Assembly (NCBI GenBank): GCA_007133995.1
Contig: SLLP01000268.1
Coordinates: 1-22,824 of the forward strand
Source of the DNA: Balneolales bacterium
Lineage (GTDB): Bacteria > Bacteroidota > Rhodothermia > Balneolales > Natronogracilivirgulaceae
Length of the DNA stretch: 22,824 bases
Direction of reading: 5' to 3'
Every line of letters starts with the position of its first letter. Positions within the stretch are counted from its first letter, which is position 1. Both the position numbers and the translations under genes were made by a program. Shown here in pieces: positions 7,825 to 14,598 of this stretch. The notes beneath the pieces were generated by a model that saw nothing but the letters and a program-made list of their open reading frames with translations, made no database searches and was not told where the DNA came from.

Positions 7825-9276
7825 TCACTCCAGTGGCTCCAGCCGGGCCGAAAAGTGGCGCAGGACTTTCGGTGCGGCAACGATCCGGTATCCGTCCAGC
7901 TTTTCACGCTGCTCATACGTGTGGATGACCACGTCGGCCAGGTAGTCGATATGGCTCTGGGTGTAGACGCGTCGCGGAATAGCCAGGCGCACCAGTTCCA
8001 TGGGCGCGGGTTTCTCGGTGCCGTCGGGTTGCAGGCCGAACATGACGCTGCCGATCTCCACGGCGCGCACGCCGCCGGTCAGGTAGAGCGCGTTGGTGAG
8101 GCTCCAGGCGGGGTATTGCAGCGGCGGGATGTGCGGGAGCATATGGCGTGCATCGATGTAGACGGCGTGTCCGCCGGTAGGCTGGATGATAGAGACGCCC
8201 GCATCCACCAGTTTCTCGCCGAGGTATTCGGTGGATCGAATGCGGTAGCGCAGGTACCCTTCGTCGAGCGCCTCGTAGAGTCCGGCCGCCACGGCTTCCA
8301 TGTCGTACCCCGCCATGCCGCCGTAGGTGGGAAAGCCCTCGGTGAGGATGCTCAGGCTGCGGCATTCGCGGGCCAGGTCGTCGTCGTTGAGCGCCAGGTA
8401 CCCGCCGATATTGGACATGCCGTCCTTTTTTGCGCTCATGGTGCAGCCGTCGGCGTAACTGAACAGCTCGCGGGCGATGTCGATGGGGGTTTTGTCCTGA
8501 TAGCCATCCTCCCGCATCTTGATGAACCAGCTGTTCTCGGCGAAGCGGCACGCATCGATGAAAAAGGGGATGCCGTACTTGCGGGCGATACGCGACACTT
8601 CGCGGACGTTGGCCATGCTCACGGGCTGTCCGCCGCCGGAGTTGTTGGTCACGGTGAGCATGATGACCGGGATCCTTTTCCGGGCTCTTTCAGATTGCGA
8701 TTCGCTTGATATTTCGTCTGTGGATTCGCCTGTGGTTTCGCCAAGCGTTTCCCGGATGGTTTCCTCCAACCGGACCGTGTCCATATTGCCCTTGAACGGG
8801 TGGATGGTGAGCGGCTCCAGGCCTTCCTTTATGATCAGGTCGAGCGCCTGTCCGCTCCGGTGTTCCACATGGGCGCGGGTCGTATCGAAATGTGTATTGT
8901 TGGGGATGACGTCGCCTTTGCGTACCAGCAGGCTGAAGAGTATATTCTCGGCGGCGCGGCCCTGGTGGGTGGGGATCACGTGTTTGAACCCGGTGATATC
9001 GCGTACGGCTGTCTCGAACCGGTAGAAGGACGAGGAGCCGGCGTAGGATTCGTCGCTCTCGATCATGGCTGCCCACTGGCGGGACGACATGGCCCCGGTG
9101 CCGCTGTCTGTCAGCAGATCAATCAGCACGTCAGTCGCTTTGAGAAGAAAAGGGTTCCAGGATGCTTTTTCAAGCAGTTTTTGGCGCTCCCGAATGGTGG
9201 TGAACCGGATTGGTTCGACGGAGCGGATCCGGAACGGTTCAATAATGACGTTGCTGTTGATTGATTTCAGCTTCAT
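7825..9276 (-). CDS. tnaA: Tryptophanase (PLP-dependent beta-eliminating lyase)
   Basis: Cleaves L-tryptophan to indole, pyruvate and ammonia. The 483-residue protein aligns by eye over its full length with tryptophanase and tyrosine phenol-lyase: EPFRIRSVEP, IDLLTDSGTGAMS, PTHQGR (103-107) and AGGQP-like GGGQPVSMAN. The PLP lysine is in MSAKKD (Lys284), with GGHAVYIDA and LRHFSARLE at the C-terminus. The positions that separate the two families favour tryptophanase: FDTT at 130-133, VEIG (Ile408) where tyrosine phenol-lyase has Arg, and His474 in LRHF where it has Phe. A Ser/Glu-rich insertion lies at about 175-200. The gene is convergent with hutG (112 bp apart) and its second half looks GC-richer than its neighbours. 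No tnaB permease lies next to it. The start lacks a Shine-Dalgarno sequence. Confidence 0.92.
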   Translation of the reverse strand: MKLKSINSNVIIEPFRIRSVEPIRFTTIRERQKLLEKASWNPFLLKATDVLIDLLTDSGTGAMSSRQWAAMIESDESYAGSSSFYRFETAVRDITGFKHVIPTHQGRAAENILFSLLVRKGDVIPNNTHFDTTRAHVEHRSGQALDLIIKEGLEPLTIHPFKGNMDTVRLEETIRETLGETTGESTDEISSESQSERARKRIPVIMLTVTNNSGGGQPVSMANVREVSRIARKYGIPFFIDACRFAENSWFIKMREDGYQDKTPIDIARELFSYADGCTMSAKKDGMSNIGGYLALNDDDLARECRSLSILTEGFPTYGGMAGYDMEAVAAGLYEALDEGYLRYRIRSTEYLGEKLVDAGVSIIQPTGGHAVYIDARHMLPHIPPLQYPAWSLTNALYLTGGVRAVEIGSVMFGLQPDGTEKPAPMELVRLAIPRRVYTQSHIDYLADVVIHTYEQREKLDGYRIVAAPKVLRHFSARLEPLE

Positions 9277-9331
9277 AGAAGGAAAAAAGGGGGTTGGGCT
9301 ACCAAGTGAGGGTCATGGACCGTGTCAGTAC

Positions 9332-9373
9332 GTCATTTCCGGCCTCAGCAGTAAGATATAAACTCCGGATGAC
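9332..9373. repeat. REP-like imperfect inverted repeat
   Basis: GTCATTTCCGG (9332-9342) and CCGGATGAC (9365-9373) form an imperfect inverted repeat around about 22 bp, between the tryptophanase start and the methyltransferase end. Intergenic elements with GTCAT/CCGG-type ends are common in many bacteria. Only one copy is in this window, so a repeat family is inferred, not shown. Confidence 0.4.
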
Positions 9374-9490
9374 AATTGTGTGGCATAAAAGGTACTCTCA
9401 TGCCAGCCAGGGCTGATTTGCACAACAGGGAGTGCGGAGTCTCAGCTGTAAACTTACACACCATTATTGCTGAAAAGGCGTATCACGCAC

Positions 9491-10300
9491 TCATTTTTTT
9501 TGGAATATAAATAGAGTGTGATCACCCAGCAGGCGGATACCGGGCAACCGGCAAAAAATCCGGTCAAGTCTGAACATTAATGCTGTTATTCGTGATTCAA
9601 ATGGCAGCTTGTTGATCATTACGCCCGGCGGGATGAGCACGGGCTGTGCTGCAATATCACGCAGGGCGAAAAGCGGTTGATACTTCGAAATGATATCATG
9701 TTTACGCGGATACCAAACCGGGACCATGCTTTCACCCGTCCGGATCATGACCGGTTGCCGACCGAATCTTCTGAATGCCGTCCGGGGCGAGAAGAGAAGG
9801 AGATAGGCGATGATTTCTGCCGGATAGGTTCTGTTCATCAGAGAGAGGATGAGAATACCGCCCGGTTTGAGGACACGGTTAAGTTCCTGGACGGGATGAT
9901 CATCCGGTGGCAGGCAATTGAACGCTCCAAGATGGGAATATATGCCATCGAACGCATTATCACTGAAAGGGAGTTGCCCGGGAAGGGTGTAGGCCTGAAA
10001 ATTGGTGTCAGGCAATTTTCTAGCGGATGCCATGCGAAGCATTCCTGGCGAAGAGTCCACACCGGTGACCTGCCATCCTTTCCCGGAAAAAAAAACAGCG
10101 TCTTGACCGGTTCCGCATCCGATATCCAACAACCGGCCTGCTTCAGGGAAAGAGGCAACAGCCATCTCGTAAAAGCGCCGCCGGAGTAATCGGCCAAACG
10201 TTGTATGAGAAAAATCCTCGTCATATGTCGGAGCAGCGGCGTCAAAGCCGGTTGACGTCGCCCTCTGCCATTCGTTCATGAACCCATTCCGTTCTGCCAT
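9491..10300 (-). CDS. Class I SAM-dependent methyltransferase
   Basis: A 269-residue protein with a Methyltransf_11/25-type Rossmann core. Motif I is LLDIGCGTGQD (57-67), followed by VTGVDSSPGMLRMA with the acidic ribose-binding residue, LPFSDNAFDGIYSH and the post-motif LNRVLKPGGILILSLMNR. A C-terminal extension, rich in hydrophobic and basic residues (about 165-265), probably shapes the substrate site. The substrate cannot be told from sequence. It is the last gene of the minus-strand operon, starting 43 bp after the upstream radical SAM gene. An ATG seven codons in (10277-10279) is an alternative start. A role in the same pathway as the radical SAM enzymes is an inference from position. 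Confidence 0.88.
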   Translation of the reverse strand: MAERNGFMNEWQRATSTGFDAAAPTYDEDFSHTTFGRLLRRRFYEMAVASFPEAGRLLDIGCGTGQDAVFFSGKGWQVTGVDSSPGMLRMASARKLPDTNFQAYTLPGQLPFSDNAFDGIYSHLGAFNCLPPDDHPVQELNRVLKPGGILILSLMNRTYPAEIIAYLLLFSPRTAFRRFGRQPVMIRTGESMVPVWYPRKHDIISKYQPLFALRDIAAQPVLIPPGVMINKLPFESRITALMFRLDRIFCRLPGIRLLGDHTLFIFQKK

Positions 10301-10343
10301 AGGCCAAATCTGTTTTACAAATCGACTTTTCCGTGATCCGGTC

Positions 10344-11807
10344 TCACTGCATAAGTTTCATTCCGATACGTGCCGCTTTAGCTTTAAGGTACCAGGGGAT
10401 ACGCTGACGCAGACTTGCCGAAAGATGACGGTGCATCCGCATTTCATTAGCAAACCACGATTTTGTGCAGTTGTAGAACCATTTTGAGGGACGGTTTTGC
10501 ACCTTAATACCCCTCTCGGTTCGCTGTCCCCAAGGTCGGTCGGAGTGAATGTGATTTTTAATCAGGTGATAATACGGTGTCCCTTTAATCGGATAGGCGA
10601 CCGTCGTGAGATATTGATCCGGATTGGCTTGTTTCAAATGTTCCAGGGTGGCATCAATATCGGAGACCTCCTCGCCTTCATAACCGAACATCACAAAAAG
10701 TCCGGATTCCATGCCGAGGTGACGGATCTGGGAAGTAACCCTCTGAATCTTTTCGGCCGTTACTCCCCGGCTCATCGCATCAAGAAGGCGCTGTGAGCCA
10801 CTTTCCGATCCGTACCAAATCCGGTTGCAACCCATTTCCGCAAGTGCCCGAAGGACCTCTTCATTCATTCTGTCAGCTCTGGAAGTGCATTCAAACGGGA
10901 TACGTATGCCTCTTTTTCGAAATTCATCCCGAAGATCGAAAAGCCAGCGGTGGTTTATGGTGAACACATCATCAGCAAACCAGAGCATTTCGGGTTGGTA
11001 GCGCTCGATTAAAAACGCCACTTCATCAGCCACCAGTCGGGGCGAGCGTCGGCGATACGTCTCACCGAAAACCGCCCGGCTGCACCAGGTACAGGAAAAC
11101 GGGCAACCGCGCGCTGTAATAAGTGATACCGCACCGGTGCCGTGATGTTTTTTCCATGCAGAAATATAGGCGTCGATATTGATTGCCTCCCGGTCGGGAA
11201 GGGGAAGGGTATCCAGATTTTCCCAATGCGGAGACGGAGGGGTTTCCGTCACCTCTCCTTTTTGATTTTTAAAAACAAGGCCTTTTACAGAGTAAAGCGA
11301 CTTCTCCGGATCGTCATCGTTTAATGTGGTCAGCAGATCGGCAAGAGATTGTTCACCCTCGCCCCTGATCACATAATCGGCTCCGGCTTCAATAAACTCC
11401 CCGGCATAGTGCGCGGTTTCAGGTCCGCCAAGAATGACGGTTATTTCGCTTTGTTTTAAAAAGCTAATCATTCTGAGCACAGATACACGGGTCATAAGGT
11501 TGCAGTAGATTCCGACTGCCGGTGGCTTGCTTCTGTGGACATGCTCCTGAAAAGCCTTGCAGGAAGAGAAGGTGCTGTCAAAAACATCGACACAATAACC
11601 TTGTTGCTTGAGGTAGGCTGACAGGTAGAGTATGCCGAGCGGAGGATACGGTTTCATGACCTTTCTTTCGGCGGGATCCTCTTCCAGAAAATAACCGTGT
11701 GTGAGAAGAATATCGCTTCTGCGGGGGACATCCTTTCCGGAAGACCCGGTACCTTCCGGGTCAGGGGCATCTCCAGAAATCGTGGATTTCAAAGGGGAAT
11801 CACTCAT
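10344..11807 (-). CDS. B12-binding radical SAM enzyme (first paralogue)
   Basis: A 487-residue protein with an N-terminal cobalamin-binding Rossmann domain (about 32-165: PPLGILYLSAYLKQQGYCVDVFDS, ILGGPE, GADYVIRGEGE) and a radical SAM barrel from about 225. The 4Fe-4S cysteines are in CPFSCTWC (235, 239, 242), followed by WFADDVF and WYGSESGSQRLLDAM. The DxHxxG motif for His-on B12 binding is absent, which is normal for this class. Such enzymes include methylases of unactivated carbon or phosphorus and ring-forming enzymes; the reaction here is unknown. The first 30 residues are a Ser/Gly/Pro-rich extension not found in its neighbour paralogue. The start overlaps the upstream gene by 8 bp (11800-11807), indicating coupled translation. 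Confidence 0.9.
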   Translation of the reverse strand: MSDSPLKSTISGDAPDPEGTGSSGKDVPRRSDILLTHGYFLEEDPAERKVMKPYPPLGILYLSAYLKQQGYCVDVFDSTFSSCKAFQEHVHRSKPPAVGIYCNLMTRVSVLRMISFLKQSEITVILGGPETAHYAGEFIEAGADYVIRGEGEQSLADLLTTLNDDDPEKSLYSVKGLVFKNQKGEVTETPPSPHWENLDTLPLPDREAINIDAYISAWKKHHGTGAVSLITARGCPFSCTWCSRAVFGETYRRRSPRLVADEVAFLIERYQPEMLWFADDVFTINHRWLFDLRDEFRKRGIRIPFECTSRADRMNEEVLRALAEMGCNRIWYGSESGSQRLLDAMSRGVTAEKIQRVTSQIRHLGMESGLFVMFGYEGEEVSDIDATLEHLKQANPDQYLTTVAYPIKGTPYYHLIKNHIHSDRPWGQRTERGIKVQNRPSKWFYNCTKSWFANEMRMHRHLSASLRQRIPWYLKAKAARIGMKLMQ

Positions 11808-13275
11808 GTGCGGGTTGCTGCTTTTGGTAATACTTCAGCGAGACGGAATTCAGGAGCAATCGGGGAATATGATAGCCGATGGTGGCAACGGAGCGCAATT
11901 TCTTTCGGCTGAGACGCGATGGCTTTGCAAGAATAGACTTGGCGTCTGAAAATCCCATCGTAATCCGGTGCCGGGAATGTGTCACTTTATGCAGTTTCCG
12001 ATAGAAATCCGGAACATATGTCCCGTGATAAAGCATGGCAAGATCCTGGCTGTCCTCCCAGTTGGTTTTTCCCGTAAGCTGATCTTTGACCGAATCGTAG
12101 AATTTGGTCCCCGGCAAGGGATAGGAGACGGAAATACCGATCTGATCGGGCTTGCAGTCGGTTATCATTCGAAGGGTTTTCGAAATATCTTCACGTGTTT
12201 CACCCGGATATCCGTACTGAATGAAAAAACCGCTGCGGATGCCCACCTCTTTAAGTTTTCTGGTTGCTTCATAAATCTGTTCGACGTGCATTCCTTTTTC
12301 CATGGCATCCAGAATTTTTTGGGACCCGGATTCTGCTCCAAGCCAGATGCTTTCACAACCCGCCCGTTTCAAAGCCGGAATTGTGTCACCCCGCAACAGC
12401 AGATCGGCCCTGCTCAGGCATTTAAAAGGAATATGGGCATCCCGTCTTGCAATTTCATCGGCGAAGGAAGCAATCCATCCGGGTTTGAGTCCAAAAATAT
12501 CATCGCAGATCCAGATATGGTCTGGAGCGTATTCCTGCTTTAAGTGAGCGAATTCAGCGGCGACATTCTGCGGTGAGCGGCTGTGGTAAACCTGTCCATA
12601 TAACGGCTTGGCGCACCAGTTGCAATGGAATGGGCATCCTCTTGTGGTGACCAGATTCAACGAAAAATAGCCATGTCGGGATATCCACTTGCTGCGGTAG
12701 CTGTTCCAGTCAATCAACTCCCTGGCTGGAAATGGCAGCAGATCCGGTTTCTTAACAACGGGACGCGGGGTAGTGTACTTTGGCTTTCCGTCGGAGGGAT
12801 AAATGATGCCGGGGATGGATTCAACGGTGGTTTCGTTTTTAAGCAGGGCGTTGACCAGCTCAAGAAGCGTAATTTCCGCCTCACCCTTGATGACATAATC
12901 CGCACCGTTATCAAAATAGGATTGAGCATGATCAATCGGATCCGAACCGTGAATGATGACCGTGCAGCCGTAGTGCTTTGCAATTTTTGTCATGGTGAAA
13001 GCTGCCTGACGCATTCGCTGGAGGCACATTTTGGTCAGATAATTAAAATCATCATCATAAATGACAAGAAGGGGCGAGCGTTCTTTGGCGAGGTAGGGAA
13101 TGATGTGATCTTCTGACCGGGCAAGCATGCTGTCGGCAACTTTTACACGGTAGCCTTCCTGCTGAAGCACGGCCGCGCCGTACAGTGTGCCAAGGGGGGC
13201 ATAAGGCATCATGGCTTCATGCTCCTTCGGATCCAGTTTCAAAAAATAGGAATGAGTCATCAAGATATCACACAT
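11800..13275 (-). CDS. B12-binding radical SAM enzyme (second paralogue)
   Basis: A 491-residue protein with the same layout as the next gene: cobalamin-binding domain (about 1-145) and radical SAM barrel with CPFHCNWC (Cys214, 218, 221), ICDDIFGL and WLGAESGSQKILDAM. The two proteins share the opening pattern T-H-x-Y-F-L-x-x-D-P-x-E ... M-x-P-Y-x-P-L-G, so they arose by duplication. This copy differs in its B12 domain, which has VIYDDDFNYLTKMCLQRMR and HGSDPIDHAQSYFDNGADYV where most relatives have a Gly-Gly-Pro loop. That suggests a changed ligand or a different partner role. It starts 3 bp after the nucleotidyltransferase stop. The substrate is unknown. Confidence 0.9.
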   Translation of the reverse strand: MCDILMTHSYFLKLDPKEHEAMMPYAPLGTLYGAAVLQQEGYRVKVADSMLARSEDHIIPYLAKERSPLLVIYDDDFNYLTKMCLQRMRQAAFTMTKIAKHYGCTVIIHGSDPIDHAQSYFDNGADYVIKGEAEITLLELVNALLKNETTVESIPGIIYPSDGKPKYTTPRPVVKKPDLLPFPARELIDWNSYRSKWISRHGYFSLNLVTTRGCPFHCNWCAKPLYGQVYHSRSPQNVAAEFAHLKQEYAPDHIWICDDIFGLKPGWIASFADEIARRDAHIPFKCLSRADLLLRGDTIPALKRAGCESIWLGAESGSQKILDAMEKGMHVEQIYEATRKLKEVGIRSGFFIQYGYPGETREDISKTLRMITDCKPDQIGISVSYPLPGTKFYDSVKDQLTGKTNWEDSQDLAMLYHGTYVPDFYRKLHKVTHSRHRITMGFSDAKSILAKPSRLSRKKLRSVATIGYHIPRLLLNSVSLKYYQKQQPAHE

Positions 13276-13278
13276 GGA

Positions 13279-14292
13279 TCACACCATTTCCTGAATTTCG
13301 ATGTTCCTTTTTAACGAATTGAGCCGGACCTGGAATTTTTTCATGATGAGCCGCTGCGAGTCCTCGCCCAGAGCGGTACACTCATTCGGTGAAATGCGGT
13401 ATTTCGGCAACGGCACGGAATTCACGGGATGAAATGGCTCATAAACAGAAGTATCCTGCTTTTTTGAAAGAGCAATTTGATTGTTATCAGATACAGGTAG
13501 CCGCCTTTTCCAGTTTTTTTCCATGAATTTCATGAAGTAGCGGTCCCATTTCGCGATGTTAAAGATACGGCAGAATTGTTCAAGAACTTTCTGAAGGATA
13601 CTGTGCCGGTCAGAACTCCTTGAGATACCATTTCCGTTATGGCGATAATTCGGGAAAAAGGATTTTAACCATTTGTTTTCAAGAAGAAGCCGGTCTTTGT
13701 ATCGGGAATTGTATATCGGTGTGAGGGTAATGAGTTCCGTAGCTGTAAAGTAATCCGCCGAATTTTGAAAACCGAGGTGGTCTGTTGTCCGGAAGTAGTT
13801 GATACAGAACCAGGTTCGTTTATTCAGAAGAACGATCTTTTTAAAAGCGGTAAGAAGGATTCTGGAAATCCACAGTTTGCCCGGAGCAGTGAGGATAAAA
13901 TAATCGATATCACTCTCTTTACGGGAGAGGTTCTTGGAAAGATTTCCTGAAATAAAAACGGCTCTCACGAAGGGGAACATCTTTATGATTTTTGTCATTA
14001 TTTTTGCGGTTCGCCAGCGTTTTTGAGCCAACTGTTCGTCCTTCAGGCGTTGATCCACAATGGACGGATCCCGATCGTTAAGAAAATAGTAGTTTTCTCT
14101 GCAGCTGATGAGGGTATTCAGTGGTGGTGAGTGGAGGTGCTTTTTTATATTCTGTTCCTCAAGAGTCATCTGCGGAAGGTAGTCCCGGATCTGTTGAACA
14201 GTGAGGGGATATCGAAACACATCAAAATAACACAGACATGCAAGTATTGCTGTGCCAGGAGCTTCATCATATTGTGGCATAAGCTGTTTCAT
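13279..14292 (-). CDS. Nucleotidyltransferase-fold protein with N-terminal helix-turn-helix-like region
   Basis: A 337-residue soluble protein without a well-known name. The middle carries a minimal nucleotidyltransferase (pol-beta/MNT superfamily) signature: FISGNLSKNLSRKESDIDYFIL at about 113-133, giving the Gly...Ser turn and the metal-binding Asp128-x-Asp130. Residues about 15-75 (CYFDVFRYPLTVQQIRDYL ... YYFLNDR) look like a winged helix-turn-helix. The C-terminal third is basic and less conserved-looking. It leads the four-gene operon and ends 3 bp before the radical SAM gene. The gene is visibly more AT-rich than hut or tnaA. It could activate a substrate by nucleotidyl transfer or act as a regulator; neither is shown. 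The start could also be the ATG at codon 5. Confidence 0.75.
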   Translation of the reverse strand: MKQLMPQYDEAPGTAILACLCYFDVFRYPLTVQQIRDYLPQMTLEEQNIKKHLHSPPLNTLISCRENYYFLNDRDPSIVDQRLKDEQLAQKRWRTAKIMTKIIKMFPFVRAVFISGNLSKNLSRKESDIDYFILTAPGKLWISRILLTAFKKIVLLNKRTWFCINYFRTTDHLGFQNSADYFTATELITLTPIYNSRYKDRLLLENKWLKSFFPNYRHNGNGISRSSDRHSILQKVLEQFCRIFNIAKWDRYFMKFMEKNWKRRLPVSDNNQIALSKKQDTSVYEPFHPVNSVPLPKYRISPNECTALGEDSQRLIMKKFQVRLNSLKRNIEIQEMV

Positions 14293-14598
14293 ATAAAGCA
14301 GGCTATCTGTAGCATTTTTAACAACGTAGCTAGTTCCAGGCTAATATTCAAGAGAGCCGTTAGTTGTTTTCCTTCTGAAGCTAACCGAGCGGAGTCCATT
14401 CATGAACAGTTCTTATCAGGTCTTTTCAAAGGGCAAGCAGGCGGAACACCGGGTAAGTTCCCTGTGAATAAGAAAGTGGCAGGGATTTCGGTTTCAATGG
14501 AGAAATGGCCTGGGGAAAGTTCAAAACATGTAAAGCATGGATTGATGCCCCATATCCGCTGTTGTGTGAAAAAAATGTGTAATGAATAGGTGTCCCGA
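14293..14598. other. Intergenic stretch before the radical SAM operon
   Basis: About 306 bp between the FISUMP stop and the start of the nucleotidyltransferase gene. It should contain the promoter of the four-gene minus-strand operon and the 3' end of the FISUMP transcript. I found no convincing gene, no strong terminator hairpin and no clear promoter match. Short ORFs crossing it on both strands lack recognisable protein features. Confidence 0.6.

Noticed and set aside
7913..8551. 212-residue minus-strand frame overlapping tryptophanase
   Set aside because: Arg/Pro/His-rich shifted-frame reading of the same gene, with no independent signature.
7855..8709. 284-residue plus-strand frame antisense to tryptophanase
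   Set aside because: Ala/Val/Gly/His-rich composition without domains. The opposite strand encodes a full tryptophanase, and the long frame follows from its GC-rich third positions.
7825..9276. Tyrosine phenol-lyase instead of tryptophanase
   Set aside because: Several stretches look like tyrosine phenol-lyase, but the residues that decide specificity (Ile in VEIG, His in LRHF, Asp in FDTT) agree with tryptophanase.
9299..9316. Tiny frame MTLTW-stop 23 bp upstream of tryptophanase, reminiscent of a TnaC leader
   Set aside because: Only five codons. It lacks the Trp-to-Pro spacing required for TnaC-type ribosome stalling, has no ribosome binding site, and could easily be chance.
13279..14292. 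MNT-HEPN toxin-antitoxin module
   Set aside because: The protein is much longer than MNT antitoxins and no HEPN gene (R-x4-6-H) is adjacent; the neighbour is a radical SAM enzyme.
14131..14589. 152-residue plus-strand frame over the start of the nucleotidyltransferase gene and the gap after FISUMP
   Set aside because: Mostly antisense to the nucleotidyltransferase gene. The remaining part has no domain resemblance and no ribosome binding site.
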